A stretch of DNA of 6,400 bases from ZC4RG17 sp035304485 (GTDB lineage: Bacteria; Actinomycetota; Acidimicrobiia; Spongiisociales; ZC4RG35): assembly GCA_035304485.1 (NCBI GenBank), contig DATGPZ010000245.1, positions 1-6,400 of the forward strand, read 5' to 3'. A model generated the notes under the pieces. It was given only the letters and a program-made list of their open reading frames with translations, was not told the DNA's origin and did no database searches. The position numbers and the translations under genes were made by a program. Below, one piece after another: positions 1 through 5,318 of this stretch. The stretch's first letter is position 1, and each line of letters opens with the position of its first letter.

Positions 1-621
1 GCGGGGCTCGAGGCGGTCGAACTGGCGGTGGGAGGCAACCACGCCTGCGCTCTCGATGAGCAGGGCACCGCCCACTGCTGGGGACTCAATGGTCACGGGC
101 AAATCGGCATCGGTCCCGGTCCCGACGTGACCGAACCGACACCGGTCGGAGGCGACCTCGAGTTCGTTTCCATCGCCACCGGACAGAACCACACCTGCGG
201 CATCGACCGGGAGGGCGAATCGTGGTGCTTCGGCGAAAACGCATCCGGTGAACTCGGACTGGAGCACGACAACCCCGTCGACACTCCGACCGCGCTGCCC
301 GGCGACCATGAATTCGACGAGATCGTCGGAAGTGACGGTCACTTCACCTGTGGGCTGGTGGGCTCCCAGGCGTGGTGCTGGGGTTCGAACAGCTATGGCC
401 AGATCGGAGCGGGCGTCGTCGGATCAGAGTTCGACGAACCGTTTCCCGTGATCGGCGGAATCGCGTTCGCCCACCTGGACCCGGGCGAGTTCCACACCTG
501 CGGGATCGATGTCCAGTCCCGCGTCTGGTGCTGGGGAGGCAACTGGGCCGGTCAGGTGGGCAAGGGCGACACCGGATTCGGAACCGAGACCGGCACGCCC
601 GCCCGAGTCCTACCCGGTTCC
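1..621 (+). repeat. RCC1 units 1-4 (first propeller, incomplete in window), ~50-residue period
   Basis: The first cysteine codons of the four units lie at about 46, 196, 349 and 499, giving spacings of 50, 51 and 50 residues. The units share the H-x-C ... C-W/F-G ... G-x-x-G core. The linkers between cores are short and lack the G-P-L-x-G-V stretch seen in the later units. A canonical RCC1 propeller has seven blades, so about three more units are expected upstream of the window; that is inference. Confidence 0.9.
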
Positions 622-2127
622 GCTCCCGACGGCGATCCACCGGTGAGACTGCTCTCGACCTCCATTCCCAGCCTTCGCTCGCTCGAGTCCTACCAGGCCT
701 CGTTCGAGGCCTATGGGGGCTCGGGCTCGTATGAGTGGGAGATCTCCGATCTGCCGGACGGCCTGGTGGCCGATACGTCCACCGCCACGATCTTCAACGA
801 CCCGGCTAGCCCTGCGATCAAGGATGCCTCTCCCTTCCAGGGACCGATATCGGTGACCGTGCGCGATGCCGCCGACCCGACGGAAGATGACACTCGGGAC
901 TTCTTCTACGACGTGTACGCCCCCCTCCAGATCGACGCCGGGTGGGGACACACCTGTGCCGTGACCGGGTTCTTCACACCGACAGATCGGGTCTATTGCT
1001 GGGGGCGGAACAACACCGGTCAGATCGGGAATGGCGAGGTGGCGGGCGATCTCGGGCCCAAAGCGGGGCTCCCGGCGAGCGTGGTCACACCCGACACTGA
1101 AGGTCTTCTGACATCGGCCGCCCAGATCGCAGGTGGCGACGGTCACACCTGCGCCCGGATGATCGACGGCACCGCCTATTGCTGGGGAGCGCAATTCGAC
1201 GGTCGACTCGGGAACGGATCGACCCATTTCGAGCCGGTTGCCGTGCCGCAACAGGTCCTCGATCCCAGCGGCGAGGGCCCTCTGACGGGAATCACACAGA
1301 TCGCGGTGGGTCAGCAGTTCGCCTGTGCCGTGCTCGACACGGCCGAGCTCTACTGCTGGGGCAATCATTCCCAGGGCAAGCTGGGCAACGGAGAAACGAC
1401 GGGCAACTCGCCCCTGCCGACGCCGGTCCTGGGGCCGACCGGCGATGAACCACTCCAAAACGTGAGTCACGTGGCGGCGGGTTCGGGTCACGCCTGCGCC
1501 ATCGCCGATGGGAACGTGTACTGCTGGGGAAACAATTTCCAGGGACAGTTGGGCATCGGCTCCACCGGGTCGCCGTACGCCGTCGCCCAGCAGGTGCGAA
1601 ACACCGACGACTCCGGCCCTCTCACGGGTGTCTCCGCCTTGAGTCTCGGCGCCAGCCACACGTGCGCGCTCACCACCACCGGTACCGCGCTGTGCTGGGG
1701 CTCCGACGTCGTCGGGCAGTTGGGGATCGGCGGCCCTGGCTCCAATCGGACCCTCCCGGTGCCGGTCCAGAACGAGAACGGCACCGGTCCGCTCAGCGGA
1801 GTCGAATCCATCACGACGGGGAGCCAGCACACCTGCGCTCAACTCACCTCGGGCGAAGCCCGGTGTTGGGGTGAAGGGGTCGAGGGCCAACTCGGGCAGG
1901 GCGTCGCCGCCGATTCGGGACTTCCTGTCGCGGTGCTGGATCCGAGCGGAACCCAGCCACTCCAAGGCGTGACCGCGGTGACCGCCGGCGACGCCCACAC
2001 CTGCGCTCTCACCGACGTCCGCACTGTGTTGTGCTGGGGCGCCAACTGGGATCAACAACTCGGACGCAACGCCGACCCGACGCTGATCCAGACCGTGCCC
2101 GACTATGTGCTTCCCGGCACCGGCTGA
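1..2127 (+). CDS. RCC1-repeat beta-propeller protein with internal Ig-like domain (5' end outside window)
   Basis: The frame is open from base 1 to the TGA at 2125-2127, and the first residues already belong to an RCC1 unit, so the true start lies upstream. The GTG at 28 sits inside that unit and is not a credible start. The visible 708 residues contain eleven RCC1-type units, each with a core like G-x-x-H-T-C-A ... C-W-G-x-N-x-x-G-Q-L-G-x-G: four before and seven after a spacer of about 90 residues (nt 649-924) that resembles a putative Ig (He_PIG-like) domain. Every unit has a Cys pair, and all 22 cysteines fall in these pairs, which fits a secreted, disulfide-stabilised protein; no signal peptide can be checked because the N-terminus is missing. 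Lysine is rare and Asp/Glu are frequent. RCC1 propellers generally bind proteins or other ligands; nothing here shows enzymatic activity. The last residues are LPGTG, with no hydrophobic tail. Family call is very secure, function unknown. Confidence 0.95.
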   Translation, partial: AGLEAVELAVGGNHACALDEQGTAHCWGLNGHGQIGIGPGPDVTEPTPVGGDLEFVSIATGQNHTCGIDREGESWCFGENASGELGLEHDNPVDTPTALPGDHEFDEIVGSDGHFTCGLVGSQAWCWGSNSYGQIGAGVVGSEFDEPFPVIGGIAFAHLDPGEFHTCGIDVQSRVWCWGGNWAGQVGKGDTGFGTETGTPARVLPGSAPDGDPPVRLLSTSIPSLRSLESYQASFEAYGGSGSYEWEISDLPDGLVADTSTATIFNDPASPAIKDASPFQGPISVTVRDAADPTEDDTRDFFYDVYAPLQIDAGWGHTCAVTGFFTPTDRVYCWGRNNTGQIGNGEVAGDLGPKAGLPASVVTPDTEGLLTSAAQIAGGDGHTCARMIDGTAYCWGAQFDGRLGNGSTHFEPVAVPQQVLDPSGEGPLTGITQIAVGQQFACAVLDTAELYCWGNHSQGKLGNGETTGNSPLPTPVLGPTGDEPLQNVSHVAAGSGHACAIADGNVYCWGNNFQGQLGIGSTGSPYAVAQQVRNTDDSGPLTGVSALSLGASHTCALTTTGTALCWGSDVVGQLGIGGPGSNRTLPVPVQNENGTGPLSGVESITTGSQHTCAQLTSGEARCWGEGVEGQLGQGVAADSGLPVAVLDPSGTQPLQGVTAVTAGDAHTCALTDVRTVLCWGANWDQQLGRNADPTLIQTVPDYVLPGTG
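649..924 (+). other. Ig-like (He_PIG-type) domain inserted between two RCC1 blocks
   Basis: This roughly 92-residue stretch has no RCC1 core and no cysteine. It contains a G-S-G-S-Y-E-W-E-I motif followed by L-P-D-G-L and then a strand ending I-S-V-T-V-R-D-A. That order is typical of bacterial putative Ig domains, where a Y-x-W strand is followed by a L-P-x-G-L turn and a T-V-T-D-like last strand. It probably acts as a spacer or adhesive module between two propellers. The call rests on motif resemblance, not on an alignment. Confidence 0.65.
925..2115 (+). repeat. RCC1 units 5-11 (second propeller, seven blades), ~57-residue period
   Basis: The first cysteine codons lie at 955, 1150, 1324, 1495, 1663, 1834 and 2002, giving spacings of 65, 58, 57, 56, 57 and 56 residues. 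Most linkers carry a conserved G-P-L-x-G-V or Q-P-L-Q-G-V segment just before the next core, which the first block lacks. Seven units match the blade number of a complete RCC1 propeller. At DNA level the string tgctgggg or a close variant recurs at each C-W-G. Confidence 0.92.
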
Positions 2128-2237
2128 GTCGTCCTCCGGTCGGCGATAGCAGTGCCTGGGTCCTTCTCGTCTCGGGCGAGCGCCACCGCGTAGTTCGCTC
2201 CAGGAGACATCGGCCAAGAACCACGAGCGCCGCAAGC

Positions 2238-2277
2238 GAGGGTCGAAGATCCCTGGCCGCCAGGACCTTCGACCCTC
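2238..2277 (+). terminator. Terminator-like hairpin downstream of the RCC1 gene, no T-run
   Basis: Perfect 11-bp arms gagggtcgaag (2238-2248) and cttcgaccctc (2267-2277) enclose a second small stem, cctgg (2252-2256) with ccagg (2260-2264), separated from it by a small internal loop. It lies 110 bases after the RCC1 stop codon. No T-run follows on either strand, so it is not a classic intrinsic terminator; U-less hairpin terminators have been proposed in actinobacteria. It could instead be an mRNA 3'-end stabiliser. Confidence 0.45.
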
Positions 2278-2310
2278 AACAAGGCCGAAATCCTGCGGCA
2301 GAGTCCAAGT

Positions 2311-2397
2311 GAGGCCAGTGAACGGCCGACTTCCGCGACGGGATCCTGCTTCCCGTCGACGAATACCGGTCGATCCCGCGTTCGCCGTTCACGGCTC
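2311..2397 (+). promoter_or_regulatory. Nested inverted repeats, possible structured RNA element
   Basis: Perfect 9-bp outer arms gtgaacggc (2318-2326) and gccgttcac (2384-2392) enclose 57 bases; the stem can extend outward with bulges (gaggcc 2311-2316 against ggctc 2393-2397). Inside, cgacggga (2336-2343) pairs perfectly with tcccgtcg (2351-2358) around a 7-base loop. An alternative pairing, cgggatc (2339-2345) with gatcccg (2372-2378), is mutually exclusive with it. This could be a leader RNA fold or an operator. In GC-rich DNA short complementarities also arise by chance, so the call is tentative. Confidence 0.35.
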
Positions 2398-2408
2398 TAG
2401 GTGTCAGA

Positions 2409-2496
2409 ACAGGAGGTCGTTCAAGACAGACACCTGAGATTCGAGGTTCCGCCGAGCGCATGTCGGTAGCGGCTGAATCTCCTGTAGGGAAAGGAG
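2409..2496 (+). promoter_or_regulatory. Possible translational switch masking the dehydrogenase ribosome binding site
   Basis: The Shine-Dalgarno stretch aggag (2492-2496) can pair with ctcct (2479-2483) across an 8-base loop, hiding the site. The same ctcct lies in atctcctgt (2477-2485), which can instead pair over nine positions (one G-U) with acaggaggt (2409-2417), freeing the site. This SD / anti-SD / anti-anti-SD order is the layout of translational riboswitches and other leader switches. The upstream aggagg (2411-2416) is itself SD-like but has no start codon at proper distance. No known riboswitch class is recognised. Seen by eye only. Confidence 0.3.
2491..2496 (+). promoter_or_regulatory. 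Ribosome binding site of the opine dehydrogenase gene
   Basis: The sequence aaggag ends four bases before the ATG at 2501. It decides the start, because an in-frame TGA at 2474-2476 rules out any earlier ATG or GTG and the Rossmann glycine motif begins ten residues into the protein. Confidence 0.8.
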
Positions 2497-2500
2497 CGAG

Positions 2501-3595
2501 ATGGGTGCCAGATCGATCGCCGTATTGGGCGCCGGCCACGCCGGTCGCGCGCTGGCGGGGGACCTGGGGCGGTTGGGAGCGGATGTGGTGTTGTGGAACC
2601 GTACCCCAGACCACGTCGCCGAGGTCGCGGAGCAAGGCGGTGTGGATCTGGAAGGAGAGATCGAGGGCTTCGGCAAGATCCGGTTGGTGACATCGGACAT
2701 CGGTGAGGCGTTGGCCGACACGTCTCTGATCATGGTGTGTGTTCCGGCATTCGGGCATCGCGACGTCGCCCGCAAGTGCGCCCCCTTCTTACGAAGCGGC
2801 CAAATGGTCGTGCTGAATCCCGGACGCACGTTCGGGGCGATCGAGTTCCTCCACGAACTGGTCACCCAAGGCGCCTCCGATGGAGTGGTGGTGGCCGAGG
2901 CAGGCACGTTCATCTTTGCCTCTCGCAGCATCGGGCCGGCCCAGTCCCGGATCAACCGGGTGAAGCGGTCCGTACCCGTAGCCGCCATTCCCTGCGATCG
3001 GACCGGTGAGGTGATCGCGCAACTCGAGCCGTGGTATCCCCAGTTCAACCCGGCGGAATGCACTCTGGAAACCAGCCTCGCCAACGTGGGAGCGGTGGTG
3101 CATCCCGCCATCACCCTGTTCAACACCGCTCGGATCGAGAACACACAAGGTCGCTTCGAGTTCTACATCGACGGAGTCAGCCCGGGAGTGGCTCAAGTGC
3201 TCGAGGCGGTCGACCGGGAACGTCTTGCCGTGGCCAGCCTCCTCGGCGTTCCGACACGATCGATGCGTGACTGGCTGCGGGTGGCTTACCGGGCGCAGGG
3301 CCGAGACCTGTACGAGGCGATCCAAGCCAACGAGGGCTACCGGGGCATCTCGGCGCCACCGACGATGGATAACCGCTACATGCTCGAGGACGTGCCGATG
3401 AGCATGGTGCCGATGGCGTCGGCCGGACGCCATTTCGGTCTGAACCCTCGGGCCATCGAATCGGTGATCACGTTGGCAGGGATCGTGCACCAGACGAACT
3501 ATTGGAGTCGAGGCCGAACACTGGAAAGCCTCGGTCTCGCCGGCCTCAGCCCGGCCGAGATCCGACGGGTGGCGAGCTACGGGTACGACACATGA
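2501..3595 (+). CDS. NAD(P)-dependent octopine/nopaline (opine) dehydrogenase family protein
   Basis: This 364-residue protein has the usual length and two-domain plan of opine dehydrogenases, which reductively join an amino acid to a 2-oxo acid using NAD(P)H, or run the reverse oxidation. The N-terminal Rossmann domain starts with V-L-G-A-G-H-A-G (GxGxxG at residues 10-15), has W-N-R-T at the second-strand position, and C-V-P-A-F-G-H near residue 85, like glycerol-3-phosphate and ketopantoate reductases. The C-terminal octopine_DH-type domain has the conserved V-V-H-P-A segment with the probable catalytic His201, and N-R-Y-M-L-E-D-V-P with Arg292 and Asp297, matching the catalytic His/Asp of the family. 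No signal peptide or membrane segment, so it is cytoplasmic. Its TGA overlaps the ATG of the B12-domain gene, so the two are translationally coupled. Substrates cannot be predicted. No nicotianamine-synthase-like gene is adjacent in the window, which argues mildly against an opine-metallophore role. Confidence 0.9.
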   Translation: MGARSIAVLGAGHAGRALAGDLGRLGADVVLWNRTPDHVAEVAEQGGVDLEGEIEGFGKIRLVTSDIGEALADTSLIMVCVPAFGHRDVARKCAPFLRSGQMVVLNPGRTFGAIEFLHELVTQGASDGVVVAEAGTFIFASRSIGPAQSRINRVKRSVPVAAIPCDRTGEVIAQLEPWYPQFNPAECTLETSLANVGAVVHPAITLFNTARIENTQGRFEFYIDGVSPGVAQVLEAVDRERLAVASLLGVPTRSMRDWLRVAYRAQGRDLYEAIQANEGYRGISAPPTMDNRYMLEDVPMSMVPMASAGRHFGLNPRAIESVITLAGIVHQTNYWSRGRTLESLGLAGLSPAEIRRVASYGYDT

Positions 3596-5229
3596 CCGAC
3601 AGACTCGTTCTCGGCGCCGCGATCGGTGACTGCGTCCACGTCGCGGGCATCCTCAACTTCCTCGCGGCGGCCCGCCGCCACGGGTACCGGACCGTCTTCT
3701 TGGGCCCGGCGACGCCGATCGACCGGGTGATAGAGGAAGCGAAGAGGCAGCGGCCCGACGTATTGGCGCTCTCGTACCGGCTCACGCCGGAAGCAGCCGG
3801 GCGGCTGTTCTCCGACCTGGGCTCCGCTTTGACGAGGGAGGGCCTGGACGAGATTCACACATGGTTCGGCGGGCCTCCGCCGGTGGCAGCAGTCGCCCGC
3901 AGCTCCGGCGTCTTCGATCGGGTGTTTGGGGACAGGCCAGACGAAGACATCGATGAGTGGCTCTCCGGCGAGGTGACCACGTCGCTTGGGACGACACCCG
4001 GTCCACAGGATCTGCTGTCACGGCGCCGGCTGGCTGGTCGTCGGCCACTGATCCGGCATCACTTCGGACTGGCATCCATGGAGCGGACGATCGAAGGGAT
4101 ACACCGGATCGCCGACGCCGGCGTCGTCGACATCATCTCGCTGGCGCCCGACCAGAACGCCCAGGAGCACTTCTTCCATCCCGAGCGGATGGACCCCTCA
4201 CAGGACGGGGCCGGCGGCGTGCCCGTCCGCACACCGGACGATTTTCGCCGGCTCTACGAAGCGGCCCAGCGAGGGAACCGTCCATTGCTCCGCTGCTACG
4301 CCGGCACCAACGACCTGGTGGAACTCGGCCGAGTGCTGCACGAGACGATCGACAACGCCTGGTGTGCGATCCCTGTCTTCTGGTACTCGGAGCTCGATGG
4401 TCGCTCCACGAGGACCCTCGAAGACGCCATCGCCGAGAACCAGGCGCTCGTCGAATGGAGCGCAACCAATGGCATCCCGGTCGAGCGAAACGACCAGAAC
4501 CAGTGGGCTCTTCGCGCCGCCCACGACACAGTCCAGGTAGCGGCAGCCGGGTTGGGGGCGAGATTGTCGGCCCTGGCCGGGGTAGATACCTACATCGTCC
4601 AGATGATGCTCAACACACCGGCCGGTATCTCGCCGGCGATGGACATCGCCAAGATGGAAGCCATGCACGCCGTCGTCGAGCGGTATGCAGGATCCGACAT
4701 GACCATATTGCGCGAGCTTCGGGCCGGTCTCTTCTCATTGCCCCAAGATCCCGTTCGAGCCCTGGGCCAGCTCGGGTCCGCCACGCGCACGGCGATGGCG
4801 CTGCGGCCAGACATCCTCCATGTCGTGGGACACACCGAAGCCGACCATGCGATCGAAGCCGACGAGCTGATCACCTCGTGCACCCTGGTACGGCAGGTCG
4901 TGGACGACGCGCTGTTGGGCATCCCCGACCCGCTGGCCGATCCCAAGGTGGTGGCCAGGCGGGACTGGCTGATCGAGGAGGCGACGCACCTGCTCGACAT
5001 CATCGCCGACCGCTTCCCCGGGGCGGTACAAGGCGACGCCAAAGAGCTGGGTGCCGTGGTACGGAGCGGATTGTTCGACGCTCCTTACCTGATCGGCAAC
5101 CCCGTCGCCCGGGGCGAAGCCGTGACTGTCGTCGACGGTGGCTGCGACGCAGTCCACCCCGAGACAGGAGAGAGGATCGACGAAGCGACCCGAATCTCCA
5201 TGCTCGATCGAGCCGTCGAGGGGCCCTGA
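3592..5229 (+). CDS. Cobalamin-binding-domain protein fused to a large mutase-like (TIM-barrel type) region
   Basis: The ATG at 3592 is chosen because it overlaps the dehydrogenase stop as ATGA and puts the B12 domain at the very start; an ATG at 3502 would add 30 low-complexity residues read inside the dehydrogenase gene. The product is 545 residues. Residues 1-125 look like a B12-binding Rossmann domain: G-D-C-V-H-V-A-G with probable cobalt-ligand His16, V-F-L-G-P (35-39), A-L-S-Y-R-L-T (59-65) in place of the S-x-L/T motif, and F-G-G-P (92-95). The remaining 400 residues carry strong motifs: S-L-A-P-D-Q-N (183-189), V-F-W-Y (about 262-265), L-N-T-P-A-G (340-345), H-V-V-G-H-T-E-A-D-H (410-419) and F-D-A-P-Y-L-I-G-N-P near 500. 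These recall TIM-barrel B12 mutases such as glutamate mutase subunit E, or a methyltransferase-like protein. I recall similar proteins annotated only as cobalamin-binding; the reaction is unknown to me. Domain call firm, activity inferred. Confidence 0.85.
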   Translation: MTDRLVLGAAIGDCVHVAGILNFLAAARRHGYRTVFLGPATPIDRVIEEAKRQRPDVLALSYRLTPEAAGRLFSDLGSALTREGLDEIHTWFGGPPPVAAVARSSGVFDRVFGDRPDEDIDEWLSGEVTTSLGTTPGPQDLLSRRRLAGRRPLIRHHFGLASMERTIEGIHRIADAGVVDIISLAPDQNAQEHFFHPERMDPSQDGAGGVPVRTPDDFRRLYEAAQRGNRPLLRCYAGTNDLVELGRVLHETIDNAWCAIPVFWYSELDGRSTRTLEDAIAENQALVEWSATNGIPVERNDQNQWALRAAHDTVQVAAAGLGARLSALAGVDTYIVQMMLNTPAGISPAMDIAKMEAMHAVVERYAGSDMTILRELRAGLFSLPQDPVRALGQLGSATRTAMALRPDILHVVGHTEADHAIEADELITSCTLVRQVVDDALLGIPDPLADPKVVARRDWLIEEATHLLDIIADRFPGAVQGDAKELGAVVRSGLFDAPYLIGNPVARGEAVTVVDGGCDAVHPETGERIDEATRISMLDRAVEGP

Positions 5230-5318
5230 CGCGGTCGGCGACTCCACTGTCCCCAGCCCCTCGCAGCACAAGACATGGCGAGCCATAGGCTCAGCTCCAA
5301 CACAGAAAGGAGATGCTG
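5230..5318. other. 89-bp gap between the B12-protein and baeRF genes
   Basis: It contains a small perfect hairpin, gagcc (5280-5284) with ggctc (5288-5292) around a three-base loop, and the ribosome binding site of the next gene. The hairpin is too short and lacks a T-run, so it is not called a terminator. A promoter for the next gene could lie here, but no clear -35/-10 pair is seen; read-through from the upstream pair is equally possible. Confidence 0.4.
5306..5312 (+). promoter_or_regulatory. Ribosome binding site of the baeRF gene
   Basis: The sequence aaaggag lies six bases before the ATG at 5319. An in-frame ATG at 5313 directly abuts the site with no spacer, so 5319 is the better start. 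Confidence 0.85.

Larger units (their letters stand above)
2128..2500. other. 373-bp intergenic region without a convincing gene
   Basis: No reading frame here has both a ribosome binding site and protein-family resemblance. Open frames crossing it on the minus strand are read-through shadows of the dehydrogenase gene. The region holds the 2238-2277 hairpin and a cluster of inverted repeats from 2311 to the dehydrogenase start. I could not identify a convincing -35/-10 pair, although a promoter for the dehydrogenase-B12 pair is expected between 2278 and about 2400. Confidence 0.6.

Noticed and set aside
2110..2127. C-terminal LPGTG of the RCC1 protein as a sortase anchor (LPxTG)
   Set aside because: The motif is at the very end, with no hydrophobic segment or basic tail after it. 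Reading past the TGA in the other frames does not reveal such a tail, so a frameshifted sorting signal is not supported.
610..2235. 541-residue minus-strand open frame opposite the RCC1 gene
   Set aside because: It is the complement of a GC-rich repeat gene. Its translation is Arg/Gly/His-rich with no recognisable domain, while the plus strand is a clear RCC1 protein.
2401..2469. 22-codon GTG-started leader peptide
   Set aside because: There is a stop codon immediately before it and no ribosome binding site. Leaderless translation cannot be excluded, but nothing in the peptide (no codon run) suggests attenuation.
2460..2690. ATG frame overlapping the start of the dehydrogenase
   Set aside because: No ribosome binding site; it reads the dehydrogenase gene in another frame and gives a Trp/Arg-rich product typical of a shadow.
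3502..3591. Earlier ATG giving a 575-residue B12 protein
   Set aside because: It would overlap the dehydrogenase by 94 bases, adds 30 Arg/Pro-rich residues without family resemblance, and displaces the B12 domain from its natural start at the ATGA overlap.
3957..5288. 443-residue plus-strand frame overlapping the B12 protein
   Set aside because: Translation is dominated by Arg, Pro and His with no family motif, the usual look of an out-of-frame reading of a high-GC gene.
5280..5292. Small gagcc/ggctc hairpin as a terminator after the B12 gene
   Set aside because: Five base pairs with a three-base loop and no T-run; easily expected by chance at this base composition.
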